From Sulfuritalea sp. (GTDB taxonomy: Bacteria; Pseudomonadota; Gammaproteobacteria; Burkholderiales; Rhodocyclaceae), in assembly GCA_022843505.1 (NCBI GenBank), contig JALHNN010000095.1:1-6990 (forward strand): DNA of 6,990 nt. Reading direction: 5' to 3'. Below the pieces are notes generated by a model. It made no database searches. It worked only from the letters and a program-made list of their open reading frames with translations, and had not been told where the DNA came from. Below, piece by piece: positions 1 to 5,487 of the stretch (the stretch's first letter is position 1; each line of letters opens with the position of its first letter). A program made the position numbers and the translations under genes.

Positions 1-516
1 ATGAGCATCGAACTGATCATCGGCGGTGCCCGTTCGGGCAAGAGCAGCCTGGCGGAAGGGCGCGCGACAGATTCCGGTCTCGAGGTCGTCTACGTCGCCA
101 CGGCGACGGCGGGCGACGGCGAGATGGCCGAACGCATCGCCCACCATCGGCAACGGCGGCCGGCGCATTGGCGCACCGTGGAAGAGCCCCTGCAGCTCGC
201 CGCGTGCCTGCGCGCCGAGGCCACCGCGAATCGTTGCGTTCTGGTGGATTGCATTACGCTGTGGCTGACGAACCTGATGCTCGGCCCGGGCTTCGAGCCC
301 GAACGATCCCGGTTGCTGGAAGCCTTGCCGGCCCAGCCAGGGCGCGTGATCCTGGTCAGCAACGAGGTCGGCTGGGGTGTGGTGCCGCCGAACGAAATGG
401 CCCGCCGCTTCGCCGACGAGCAGGGGCGGATCAATCAGGCGCTCGCTGCGCTAAGCGATCGCGTGACGCTGGTCGTCGCGGGATTGCCGGTGGAGTTGAA
501 GGGCGCCGCCGGCTGA
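1..516 (+). CDS. cobU: Adenosylcobinamide kinase / adenosylcobinamide-phosphate guanylyltransferase (CobU/CobP)
   Basis: This cytoplasmic bifunctional enzyme of cobalamin synthesis phosphorylates adenosylcobinamide and then transfers GMP to give adenosylcobinamide-GDP, the acceptor for the lower-ligand nucleotide. The 171-residue product shows the CobU signature throughout: the P-loop GGARSGKSS at residues 8-16, the VYVATA strand at 30-35, the RIAHHRQRRPAHWRT block at 45-59, LVDCITLWLTNL at 81-92, and SNEVGWGVVPPNEMARRF at 120-137. By alignment from memory with Salmonella CobU, His48 corresponds to the guanylylated His46. The protein is slightly shorter than the roughly 180-residue family norm, mainly because of a compact stretch around residues 95-113. 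The ATG is the first base of the window, so the ribosome binding site and any upstream cob genes or riboswitch cannot be seen. The next gene lies on the other strand, so cobU ends its transcription unit here. The identification is secure. Confidence 0.96.
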   Translation: MSIELIIGGARSGKSSLAEGRATDSGLEVVYVATATAGDGEMAERIAHHRQRRPAHWRTVEEPLQLAACLRAEATANRCVLVDCITLWLTNLMLGPGFEPERSRLLEALPAQPGRVILVSNEVGWGVVPPNEMARRFADEQGRINQALAALSDRVTLVVAGLPVELKGAAG

Positions 517-521
517 GGCCT

Positions 522-545
522 GCCGCCTAGGCTTGTCGAGGCGGC
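522..545 (+). terminator. Possible hairpin terminator after cobU
   Basis: A perfect 7-bp inverted repeat, GCCGCCT (522-528) and AGGCGGC (539-545), encloses a 10-base loop and begins six bases after the cobU stop codon. The position suits a terminator or an mRNA 3'-end stabiliser between convergent genes. There is no T-tract after it, so it does not meet the usual criterion for an intrinsic terminator. Confidence 0.3.
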
Positions 546-570
546 GTGGGGTCGTGCACCGGGTCAGCCG

Positions 571-595
571 CAAGAGTCGGCGCTGGGGATACGGC
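571..595 (+). repeat. 25-bp interspersed repeat, copy 1
   Basis: This 25-base segment, with core AGTCGGCGCTGGGG, recurs at 5460-5484 in the same orientation with one mismatch (A at 589, G at 5478). Here it lies in the cobU 3' intergenic region, far from any start codon. On the minus strand both copies would translate as PYPQRRLL in one frame. A 24/25 match between two intergenic spots about 4.9 kb apart is far beyond chance. The family is not one I can name. Confidence 0.75.
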
Positions 596-806
596 ACGTC
601 TCGAAGGCCCTCAGGCCGGCAGCGGGCCGCGTGGCGGCAGGGGCGCATGGCGGCGAACAGCGCGCAAGTCGGTTCGACCGAAAAGCCAATCGGGCCGATT
701 CAGGCTGGGAGCGGTCTGCTGAAATGGTCATGCTGCGTGGTCAAACCGGTGGCTTTGCTGATTGTCAGGCTGTGGAGCAGCCCGCAATACTGGATACATC
801 GTCAGT
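596..806. other. Non-coding stretch between convergent genes, with two adjacent dyads
   Basis: I see no credible gene here: the open frames lack recognisable domains, and the + frame running through it is the complement of the minus-strand hypothetical gene further on. It contains TCGGT-TCG-ACCGA (669-681) and, seven bases on, AATCGG-G-CCGATT (688-700), two short dyads that could be operator-like or structural. A weak 5-bp hairpin, GGCTG/CAGCC (768-782), could end minus-strand transcripts but has no T-tract. Base composition shifts towards A+T from about position 700. Confidence 0.4.
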
Positions 807-1115
807 TCATGGTGCTAGGCGGCGCTCAGCAGTTTTCTCGCTTGTCAGGGACAGCATCTGGATTTGTCTCTCCAAGATCGCCCCAATGATGTCCCACACC
901 ATCTGGCTCTGTGGGAGAGCAATAGCGTCTTCATACTTGGCTAAACTCACCAAGCAACCCATCAAGAGCGCATTGTCAGGGGTAACCAAGAAGGCATATT
1001 CCGGATCAATGGTGACATTCCTAAGCACCTCGTCGAGTTTGATTGGCATTGCGTCCGGAGTAGCTTCGGCTAGCGCCGCCAGCTCCTGATCCGTCTTGCT
1101 CAGTATGGGATGCAA
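807..1115 (-). CDS. Hypothetical protein, possibly the C-terminal part of the upstream GYF_2 gene
   Basis: I do not recognise this 102-residue protein. It is soluble, rich in Leu, Ala, Glu and Asp, and has no signal peptide, membrane segment or metal motif. The middle, around VTPDNALLMGCLVSLAKYEDA, looks like the helical body of a small domain, so it is probably real coding sequence. The marked start is a TTG with only a weak GCAGAG just before it; an internal ATG at 1049 is an alternative. The frame is continuous with the GYF_2 gene upstream: from that gene's TAA (1143-1145), nine sense codons lead directly into this TTG. It could therefore be a separately translated downstream cistron, or the C-terminal half of one protein cut by a nonsense change. 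Its base composition is more AT-rich than that of the flanking redox and cob genes. Confidence 0.5.
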   Translation of the reverse strand: MHPILSKTDQELAALAEATPDAMPIKLDEVLRNVTIDPEYAFLVTPDNALLMGCLVSLAKYEDAIALPQSQMVWDIIGAILERQIQMLSLTSEKTAERRLAP

Positions 1116-1142
1116 CTCTGCGTCACCAAATGTCGGGGAATC

Positions 1143-1418
1143 TTATTTGGTCGCACTGCCGCGAATAGCCGAAAGAACGGACGTAAGTAATGACTTTGGG
1201 CGTGGCGACTTGATTTCTGACGGGCCTGGACGTGGTGGTGGCGTCGGGATCGAAGAAATCAAGACAGGATGTTTGCGAATCTTGATCCAATGTGAAGCAC
1301 CAATTTCCCATACCGGAACTGAATGTGCTAAGTCGCCACTTGCAATCCTCCCCTTTAGCTCATCAAGAGAAATGGGGCCTTCTTGCTTTCCGTTCTTGCA
1401 GAAATACCAGTTGCTCAT
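1143..1418 (-). CDS. GYF_2-domain (DUF4339-type) protein
   Basis: This 91-residue product begins with a GYF_2 domain over residues 3-47: NWYFCKNGKQEGPISLDEL followed by a short helix and VWEIGASHWIKI, matching the family pattern of W-Y-x-x-x-x-G at the start, GP-[VI]-S in the middle and a W near the end. Such domains are thought to bind proline-rich peptides or act as N-terminal adaptors on bacterial proteins, often membrane or secreted ones. After it comes a Pro-rich linker (SSIPTPPPRPGPSEIKSPRP), and the frame stops soon after, at a TAA. Ending just after a linker is odd, because GYF_2 usually precedes another domain; the same frame continues beyond the stop as the 807-1115 ORF. I chose the ATG at 1418 over an in-frame GTG at 1430 because the domain starts immediately after it. 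The exact role is unknown. Confidence 0.7.
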   Translation of the reverse strand: MSNWYFCKNGKQEGPISLDELKGRIASGDLAHSVPVWEIGASHWIKIRKHPVLISSIPTPPPRPGPSEIKSPRPKSLLTSVLSAIRGSATK

Positions 1419-1449
1419 CGCCGCCGTCACGAGAAGTCATCGATTCCAT

Positions 1450-1478
1450 ATAGTACGCACCAAAATTGGCAACGACAA
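1450..1478 (-). promoter_or_regulatory. Sigma70-type promoter for the GYF_2 gene
   Basis: On the minus strand, TTGTCG (1478-1473) and TACTAT (1455-1450) are separated by exactly 17 bases. This would start transcription near 1443, about 25 bases before the ATG at 1418. The spacer contains the small dyad CCAA-TT-TTGG, which might be an operator. The surroundings are AT-rich, as expected for a promoter. Confidence 0.5.
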
Positions 1479-1510
1479 TACTCACTTTAGATATAGATCA
1501 TAGGGTTCGA

Positions 1511-1533
1511 AGGCTGGGCATCTTGCTCAGCCT
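1511..1533 (-). terminator. Hairpin downstream of the cytochrome operon
   Basis: AGGCTGGGC (1511-1519) pairs with GCTCAGCCT (1525-1533) around a five-base ATCTT loop, giving nine pairs including one G-T wobble. It sits about 80 bases beyond the stop codon of the last redox gene and just before the promoter of the GYF_2 gene, where an operon end is expected. On the minus strand only a TTC follows, not a long T-tract, so termination is inferred from structure and position. Confidence 0.4.
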
Positions 1534-1610
1534 CGGTACTGGGCGATTGACTTCTTGGAACCTCCCGCTCATGGTGAATGCGCTCAGCATCATGAATAGC
1601 TGCTGCCAAG

Positions 1611-2357
1611 TCAGTCGTCACCCAGCTTTCCGCGTTCCTTTTCTTGCTCTCGCCCGCGCCCGGGCTTCCGTACGTCATTCTTATCGGCACTGCGGTGGCA
1701 CTCCACACAGTTCTTGAAATCGCGAATTCCTTCCTCGATATGCTCGCGCCGGATTATCTCGGGCGTGTGCTCGTGGCAACCGTAGCAGGTGTAAGCGCTG
1801 TAGTCGTTGCGCAGGTGGCACGTGACGCACTTCACGTTGTGGTCGCGATCCAGCACGAAATACTTGGCGTGGTCGAAGGTCGCCGGCACCCATTTCTGCT
1901 CGGTGTGGCACTGGCGGCAATTCCCGGTGATCTGCCGGTGCAGGGCATCGTCGGGCGACTTGTGGCAGGACTGGCATTCCTTGCGCGCGTCGGCCTGTAG
2001 CAAGGCATGGTTGAAGCGGCCCTCGACGCGGAAGCGCTTCACGCCGGCATGGTCGCTATGGCAGGCCATGCAGTCCTGCTTCAGCAGCTTTTGATGGAAG
2101 GGCGTGCTGGTCAGCGGCTTTGCGATCGGCTGCCCAAGCGTCGTAAGCTTGCCGATCTGTTCCAGCTTGTGGCAGCTCACGCAGCGGTCGGTGGTGGTGC
2201 CGGCAAAGAGCGCGTGGCAGGCAAAGCAGTCGGTTTCGAGCTTGCCGTGGCCGGGGATCAGCTTGCCGGGGCCGACCATCAAATGCGGATAGACGAAGCT
2301 CAGGATGGCCAGCGCGATCAGGTTGGCCGCCAGCACAAACTTGAGGGTCTTGCTCAT
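1611..2357 (-). CDS. Membrane-anchored octahaem cytochrome c (cytochrome c3/c7-like)
   Basis: The 248-residue product begins with an uncleaved-looking signal anchor (residues 6-23, hydrophobic, after MSKTLK), which would place the rest in the periplasm. It has eight CxxCH haem c sites, with first Cys at residues 44, 59, 96, 128, 147, 177, 191 and 217. Further histidines near the sites (in GHG, FHQ, DHAG, FNHA, LHRQ, FDHA, DHNV, EHTP and REHI) could be distal ligands, giving bis-His low-potential haems typical of electron-transfer cytochromes. After the last site the protein ends in a highly charged tail of about 27 residues. The ATG at 2357 overlaps the cytochrome b stop by four bases (ATGA), so translation is coupled. 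The start could be read further upstream, but that extension lies inside the cytochrome b gene and looks non-native. It probably receives electrons from, or passes them to, the membrane cytochrome b. The physiological partner is unknown. Confidence 0.9.
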   Translation of the reverse strand: MSKTLKFVLAANLIALAILSFVYPHLMVGPGKLIPGHGKLETDCFACHALFAGTTTDRCVSCHKLEQIGKLTTLGQPIAKPLTSTPFHQKLLKQDCMACHSDHAGVKRFRVEGRFNHALLQADARKECQSCHKSPDDALHRQITGNCRQCHTEQKWVPATFDHAKYFVLDRDHNVKCVTCHLRNDYSAYTCYGCHEHTPEIIRREHIEEGIRDFKNCVECHRSADKNDVRKPGRGREQEKERGKLGDD

Positions 2358-2944
2358 CGCCAGCCCCAGAACAGGAAGATGCTGAGGATGTGGCCCAGGG
2401 CCAGCACGGCAAAGACAATGAAAATCGGGATATGCACCTTGCGCCATTTGGCCATGGCGTCATAGGTCACCGACTCCCAGAACACTGCCTGCTCGATTTC
2501 GGCCTTGGACAGGCCACGCAACTGGTAGTGTTCGCGCTGGCCCTGGACATGCTCGCGCGAGCGTCCCAGCAGCATCTTGCCGACCATGCCGCTGATGACA
2601 TTGACGCCCATGGCGATCGTGGCCAGCCAGGGCAGGATGGCATTGAAATGGATACCCGCATGCAGCAGCACCATCCAGGAGCCCAGCCAGGTGCCGACCT
2701 CGTGCATGCTGAGCCAGGACTTGACGTTCCCGGAGGCGATGACTTTGCGCTTGCGCAGCGAATAGCTCAGCGAGCCGATGATCAGCAGGGTGCCGGGGAT
2801 GCCGAGATAGCGCCCCACCCAGACCAGGTCGAGGCGATGGAGCAGGTAGTCGCCGACGAGGGTCGCCACGCCGAGCAGGGTCACCAACAGCGTGAAGGGC
2901 AGGATGTGCTTGCGCCAGAGCGAGGCGGTGTCGGGCGTCGTCAT
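2354..2944 (-). CDS. Small dihaem cytochrome b membrane subunit
   Basis: This 196-residue integral membrane protein has about five hydrophobic helices (roughly residues 14-33, 41-62, 80-101, 103-125 and 171-193). Two of them carry the classic dihaem spacing HX13H: His81/His95 and His171/His185. The loops before both helices are rich in Arg and Lys (LRKRK, then KWRK), so by the positive-inside rule they face the cytoplasm. The two helices would then run parallel, with His81/His171 binding the inner haem and His95/His185 the outer. That architecture moves electrons across the membrane. A strong GGAGG lies five bases before the ATG, and that ATG directly follows the reductase TGA with no gap. 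It is the middle gene of the redox operon. It resembles cytochrome b561/ferric-reductase-like folds in general, but I cannot name a specific family. Confidence 0.85.
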   Translation of the reverse strand: MTTPDTASLWRKHILPFTLLVTLLGVATLVGDYLLHRLDLVWVGRYLGIPGTLLIIGSLSYSLRKRKVIASGNVKSWLSMHEVGTWLGSWMVLLHAGIHFNAILPWLATIAMGVNVISGMVGKMLLGRSREHVQGQREHYQLRGLSKAEIEQAVFWESVTYDAMAKWRKVHIPIFIVFAVLALGHILSIFLFWGWR

Positions 2945-4198
2945 TCAGGCCTCCAGCGTCACATCGGTCCTGGGCGTGCAGACGCACAGCAGGCAGGTGC
3001 CGGGTTCCGGATCATGGTCCGGCGTTTGGCGATAGGCCACTTCGCCGCTGCGTATCGTGGTCTGGCAGGTGCCGCAGCCCCCGGCGCGGCAGCCCGAATC
3101 GATGGCGATGCCCTGCGATTCGGCGAATTCCAGCAGGCTCGCCGACTGCGGCGACCAGCGAGCCTGTTTGCCCGTCTTGGCGAAGCTCACCGTGATGTCG
3201 CCTGCCGGCGCCGTAACGGCGGCCTCGGGCTTCTGCCGCATGATCGACGCGGGGCCGAAGGCTTCGAAGTGGATGTGCGTATCGGGCACGCCCCAGTCTT
3301 TCAGCGCCGCCACCAGGGATTCCATCATCGGAGTCGGCCCGCAGATGTAGTAGTGGAAGGGCTTCAGCGGCAGCTCCATGCGAAACAGATTTACATCGAC
3401 GCGCCCGCGGTGATCAAAGTCCTTGCCGGGTTGGTCTTCAGGCAGCGGATCGCTGAAGCACAATCGTATATGGACCCTGGGATTGGCGGCGGCAACGGCC
3501 TTCAGGTGCGCGGCAAACGCGGCTTCCCGGCTGTTGCGCACGCCGTAGAAGAACCAGACCTCGCGCTCGGGCTGCCGCCCTTGGCACCAATTCCGCATGC
3601 TGAGCACGGGCGTGACGCCGATGCCGCCGGCAATTAGGACGACGGGCGCGCTGCCCGGTTCGAGATAGAAATGTCCCGAGGGCGCGCGAATCTGCAGCGT
3701 GGTGCCGACCTGGACATGGTCGTGGAAGAAGTTCGACGAGCGCCCCGGCGGATGGCCGCTTTGCGGAGGGGGCGGCACCCGCTTGATGGACACCCGGTAG
3801 TGGTCGGACTGCGGGGCATCCGAGAGCGAATAGCAGCGGGTGATCTGCTCGCTGCCGCTGCCGTCGGCCCGGGGAACTTCCAGGCGGAAAGTCAGAAACT
3901 GGCCGGGTTTGAATGACGGCAGCAGCTGCCTCTCCTCGGGTTCCAGAAAAAATGAGCAGATTTGTCCGGCGGGGTCTTCGATGTCGCGTCGGGCCACCTT
4001 GAAGGGGCGAAATCCCGACCAGCCTGCCACCTCTTCGGTTCGCGGGCTGGCCGTCGTCATCGCTTCATCTCCATCGGGCTGTCCCTGCTTGAGCCGGCTG
4101 TAGGATTGCCAGTGCTGCCAGAAGCTGATGCCCAGAAACAGGCCCACCTGCAAGACGATGCCGACACCAATCCAAATCAGCAAGCCGAGAGACGTCAT
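2945..4198 (-). CDS. Membrane-anchored NAD(P)H oxidoreductase with FAD and C-terminal [2Fe-2S] domains
   Basis: The 417-residue product is a ferredoxin-NADP reductase-type flavoprotein with a plant-type ferredoxin domain at the C-terminus, the domain order of Hcr and phthalate dioxygenase reductase. It opens with one membrane helix (about residues 4-27). Next come an FAD-binding barrel with RCYSLS at 121-126, a nucleotide-binding domain with GGIGVTPVLSM at 191-201 and CGPTPMM at 286-292, and the ferredoxin domain with C370-x4-C375-x2-C378 and a fourth Cys in LLC at 405. The likely reaction is oxidation of NADH or NADPH with single electrons passed from FAD through the cluster to a partner, here presumably the cytochrome b encoded next. 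The ATG at 4198 was chosen because the helix begins right after it; a TTG at 4210 is also in frame. Neither has a strong ribosome binding site. The N-terminal anchor is unusual for this reductase class and supports a membrane complex. Confidence 0.9.
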   Translation of the reverse strand: MTSLGLLIWIGVGIVLQVGLFLGISFWQHWQSYSRLKQGQPDGDEAMTTASPRTEEVAGWSGFRPFKVARRDIEDPAGQICSFFLEPEERQLLPSFKPGQFLTFRLEVPRADGSGSEQITRCYSLSDAPQSDHYRVSIKRVPPPPQSGHPPGRSSNFFHDHVQVGTTLQIRAPSGHFYLEPGSAPVVLIAGGIGVTPVLSMRNWCQGRQPEREVWFFYGVRNSREAAFAAHLKAVAAANPRVHIRLCFSDPLPEDQPGKDFDHRGRVDVNLFRMELPLKPFHYYICGPTPMMESLVAALKDWGVPDTHIHFEAFGPASIMRQKPEAAVTAPAGDITVSFAKTGKQARWSPQSASLLEFAESQGIAIDSGCRAGGCGTCQTTIRSGEVAYRQTPDHDPEPGTCLLCVCTPRTDVTLEA

Positions 4199-4216
4199 GA
4201 CGGAGGGCAAACCCTG

Positions 4217-4268
4217 ACGATATTTTCAAGAATGGAGGCTACGCAAATTGCCTTAAGAACGCCTTAAC
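4217..4268 (-). promoter_or_regulatory. Candidate promoter with PmrA/QseB-like direct-repeat box
   Basis: CTTAAG (4252-4257) and CTTAAC (4263-4268) are direct repeats with a five-base spacer, 11 bp centre to centre. This agrees with the PmrA/BasR and QseB operator pattern (CTTAA-N6-CTTAA) for OmpR-family regulators. Read on the minus strand it is GTTAAG-N5-CTTAAG, 54 bases upstream of the reductase ATG. A weak minus-strand promoter, TTGCGT (4246-4241), 18 bases, TATCGT (4222-4217), lies just downstream. The box matches the consensus better when read on the + strand, where no gene follows, so its link to the redox operon is an inference from position. Confidence 0.35.
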
Positions 4269-4476
4269 AAAAGGCAAAGAATGCGCAGAAAATGCGTCAG
4301 GCTTGTGATGCGCAGCGGCCGCTCCAGTATCAGCGTTCCGGATACATTCAATGGCCGGGTTCTGACCGTGGCGCCGTCAACCTGACCGACCGCGCCCGCT
4401 GCGGAGCGGCCGATGACCGCAAAGCCGAGCCCGTCTCTTCCGAGCATGACACCGACTCCGTCGCCACGCAACTCGA
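4269..4476. other. Non-coding gap upstream of the redox operon and downstream of arfB
   Basis: No gene is convincing here. A minus-strand frame open from a TTG at 4471 to 4253 has coding-like GC third positions and reads Gly/Val-rich, but it lacks a good start or a recognisable domain, so I did not call it. The left part has three near-copies of ATGCG(T)CAG at 4281, 4292 and 4308. A 5-bp hairpin, CCGCT/AGCGG (4396-4409), could end arfB transcripts but lacks a T-tract. Confidence 0.4.
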
Positions 4477-4893
4477 TCAGGAATCGCCGACGCGACCGCG
4501 CAAGGCCTTGATTCTTCCGCGCTGCGTCTTGCTGTCGACACGCCGCCGCTGCGAATTGCGCGTCGGCTTGGTGGCGCGGCGCGTGCGGGGAATGAAGGCG
4601 GCCGTGGCGATGAGTTCGCGCAGGCGTTCCATGGCGGCAAGGCTGTTGCGTTCCAGGCTGCGATACTGCTGCGCCTTGATCACCACCACGCCATCGGCGC
4701 TGATGCGCTGGTCCTTGAATTGGAGCAGACGCGCCTTGATGTCCTCGGGCAGCGAGGAGGCGCGAACGTCGAACCGCAGATGAACCGCGTTCGACACCTT
4801 GTTGACATTCTGCCCGCCCGCGCCCTGGGCGCGGATCGCGGTGATCTCCACCTCGTCCTCGCGCAACTCGAACCCGGGCTGGCTGCCTGGCAT
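4477..4893 (-). CDS. arfB: Alternative ribosome-rescue factor B (peptidyl-tRNA hydrolase ArfB/YaeJ)
   Basis: ArfB hydrolyses peptidyl-tRNA on ribosomes stalled without a stop codon, independently of tmRNA. The 138-residue product has the RF-1-like catalytic domain with the GGQ motif at residues 26-28, inside the typical stretch RAQGAGGQNVNKVSNAVHLR. A basic tail follows at about 104-136 (RTRRATKPTR, RRR, KTQRGRIK), which in E. coli ArfB enters the empty mRNA channel. The length matches the family (about 140). With no stop-codon-recognition domains, it is not a full release factor. The ATG at 4893 follows the DUF1415 stop by eight bases, with a modest AGG upstream, making it the last gene of the dbpA operon. 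Confidence 0.95.
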   Translation of the reverse strand: MPGSQPGFELREDEVEITAIRAQGAGGQNVNKVSNAVHLRFDVRASSLPEDIKARLLQFKDQRISADGVVVIKAQQYRSLERNSLAAMERLRELIATAAFIPRTRRATKPTRNSQRRRVDSKTQRGRIKALRGRVGDS

Positions 4894-4901
4894 CGCTCGG
4901 C

Positions 4902-5459
4902 CTATGGCTTCCGCTTCACCGGCGTGCCGACATCGAGCGCCTGCCAGCCGTCGATCCCCATGCTGCGCAGGGTTTCGATATTCCGTTGGTAGATCTCGGA
5001 AGCGTCGGGAAAGGCGGCCGTGGCGCGGGCCAGGCTGGCTTCGCGAATCAGGTGCAGCGTCGGGTAGGGCGCGCGGTTGGTGTGGTTGGCGATGTCGTCG
5101 GCTTCCGCCTCGGCAAAGACATAGTCCGGATGAAAGCTCGCCACCTGCAGCACACCGACGAGGCCCTGGGCGCGCAGCACGACTTCCACGAGATCGAGAA
5201 ACTTGCTGAAGTCGGCGAAGTCGGTCAGTGCCCGGGGCGTGATCAGCAGGGTGGTATCGACGTCTGCCGGCGCGATGTCGGTGAGAAATCTCAGCTCGCG
5301 TTCGAGATCATCGAGCAGTGCGTCCTCCGTCTGCGCCGCGCTGACGACATAGCGGATCTGGCCCTTGACATGCACGCTCCTGGCGAAGGGGCAGAGATTG
5401 AGGCCGATGACCGCGCGTTCCAGCCACTTGCGGGTAGCGGCGATGATTTCGTCGGACAT
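4902..5459 (-). CDS. DUF1415 family protein
   Basis: This 185-residue soluble protein belongs to the uncharacterised DUF1415 family, recognised from the N-terminal block WLERAVIGLNLCPFA (residues 12-26) and HVKGQIRYVVS soon after, and from the later ASFHPDYVF and NRAPYPTLHLIRE segments. The length is normal for the family. No biochemical role is established to my knowledge; the conserved Cys in NLCPF and the His in SFHPDY are the most obvious candidates for function. The frame stays open upstream to 5561, but those extra 34 codons run through the 25-bp repeat and into the RIO kinase gene, so the ATG at 5459 is the credible start. It has no Shine-Dalgarno sequence: the repeat abuts the ATG. 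Its place between a RIO kinase and arfB hints at a translation-related role, which is inference only. Confidence 0.9.
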   Translation of the reverse strand: MSDEIIAATRKWLERAVIGLNLCPFARSVHVKGQIRYVVSAAQTEDALLDDLERELRFLTDIAPADVDTTLLITPRALTDFADFSKFLDLVEVVLRAQGLVGVLQVASFHPDYVFAEAEADDIANHTNRAPYPTLHLIREASLARATAAFPDASEIYQRNIETLRSMGIDGWQALDVGTPVKRKP

Positions 5460-5484
5460 CAAGAGTCGGCGCTGGGGGTACGGC
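5460..5484 (+). repeat. 25-bp interspersed repeat, copy 2
   Basis: This copy matches the one at 571-595 in 24 of 25 bases. It fills all but three bases of the gap between the RIO kinase stop codon and the DUF1415 ATG, ending immediately before that ATG on the minus strand. It therefore forms the 5' leader of the DUF1415 cistron, in place of a normal ribosome binding site. Confidence 0.75.
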
Positions 5485-5487
5485 GAA

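Noticed and set aside
631..1089. A 152-codon + frame over the hypothetical gene
   Set aside because: It mirrors the minus-strand 807-1115 ORF, has no recognisable domain and no good start signal.
1487..1708. A 73-codon minus-strand frame between the cytochrome c and GYF_2 genes
   Set aside because: It starts with GTG inside the cytochrome c gene, runs through the hairpin at 1511-1533 and resembles no protein I know.
2390..3637. A 415-codon open frame on the + strand opposite the cytochrome b and reductase genes
   Set aside because: It is the complement of two clearly identified genes. Its product is rich in Ala, Gly, Arg, His and Gln with no domain, as expected from a GC-rich antisense frame.
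4253..4471. A 72-codon minus-strand frame downstream of arfB
   Set aside because: Third positions look coding-like, but the start is a TTG without a ribosome binding site, the frame runs into the operator box, and no domain is recognisable.
4292..4783. A 163-codon + frame following the CTTAA box in its preferred orientation
   Set aside because: Most of it is antisense to arfB and its product is Arg/Ser-rich and unrecognisable, so it does not explain the box.
571..5484. The two 25-bp repeats as a CRISPR array or transposon ends
   Set aside because: They are about 4.9 kb apart in direct orientation, without spacers between regular copies, without terminal inversion and without a transposase, and the DNA between them is mostly housekeeping-type genes.
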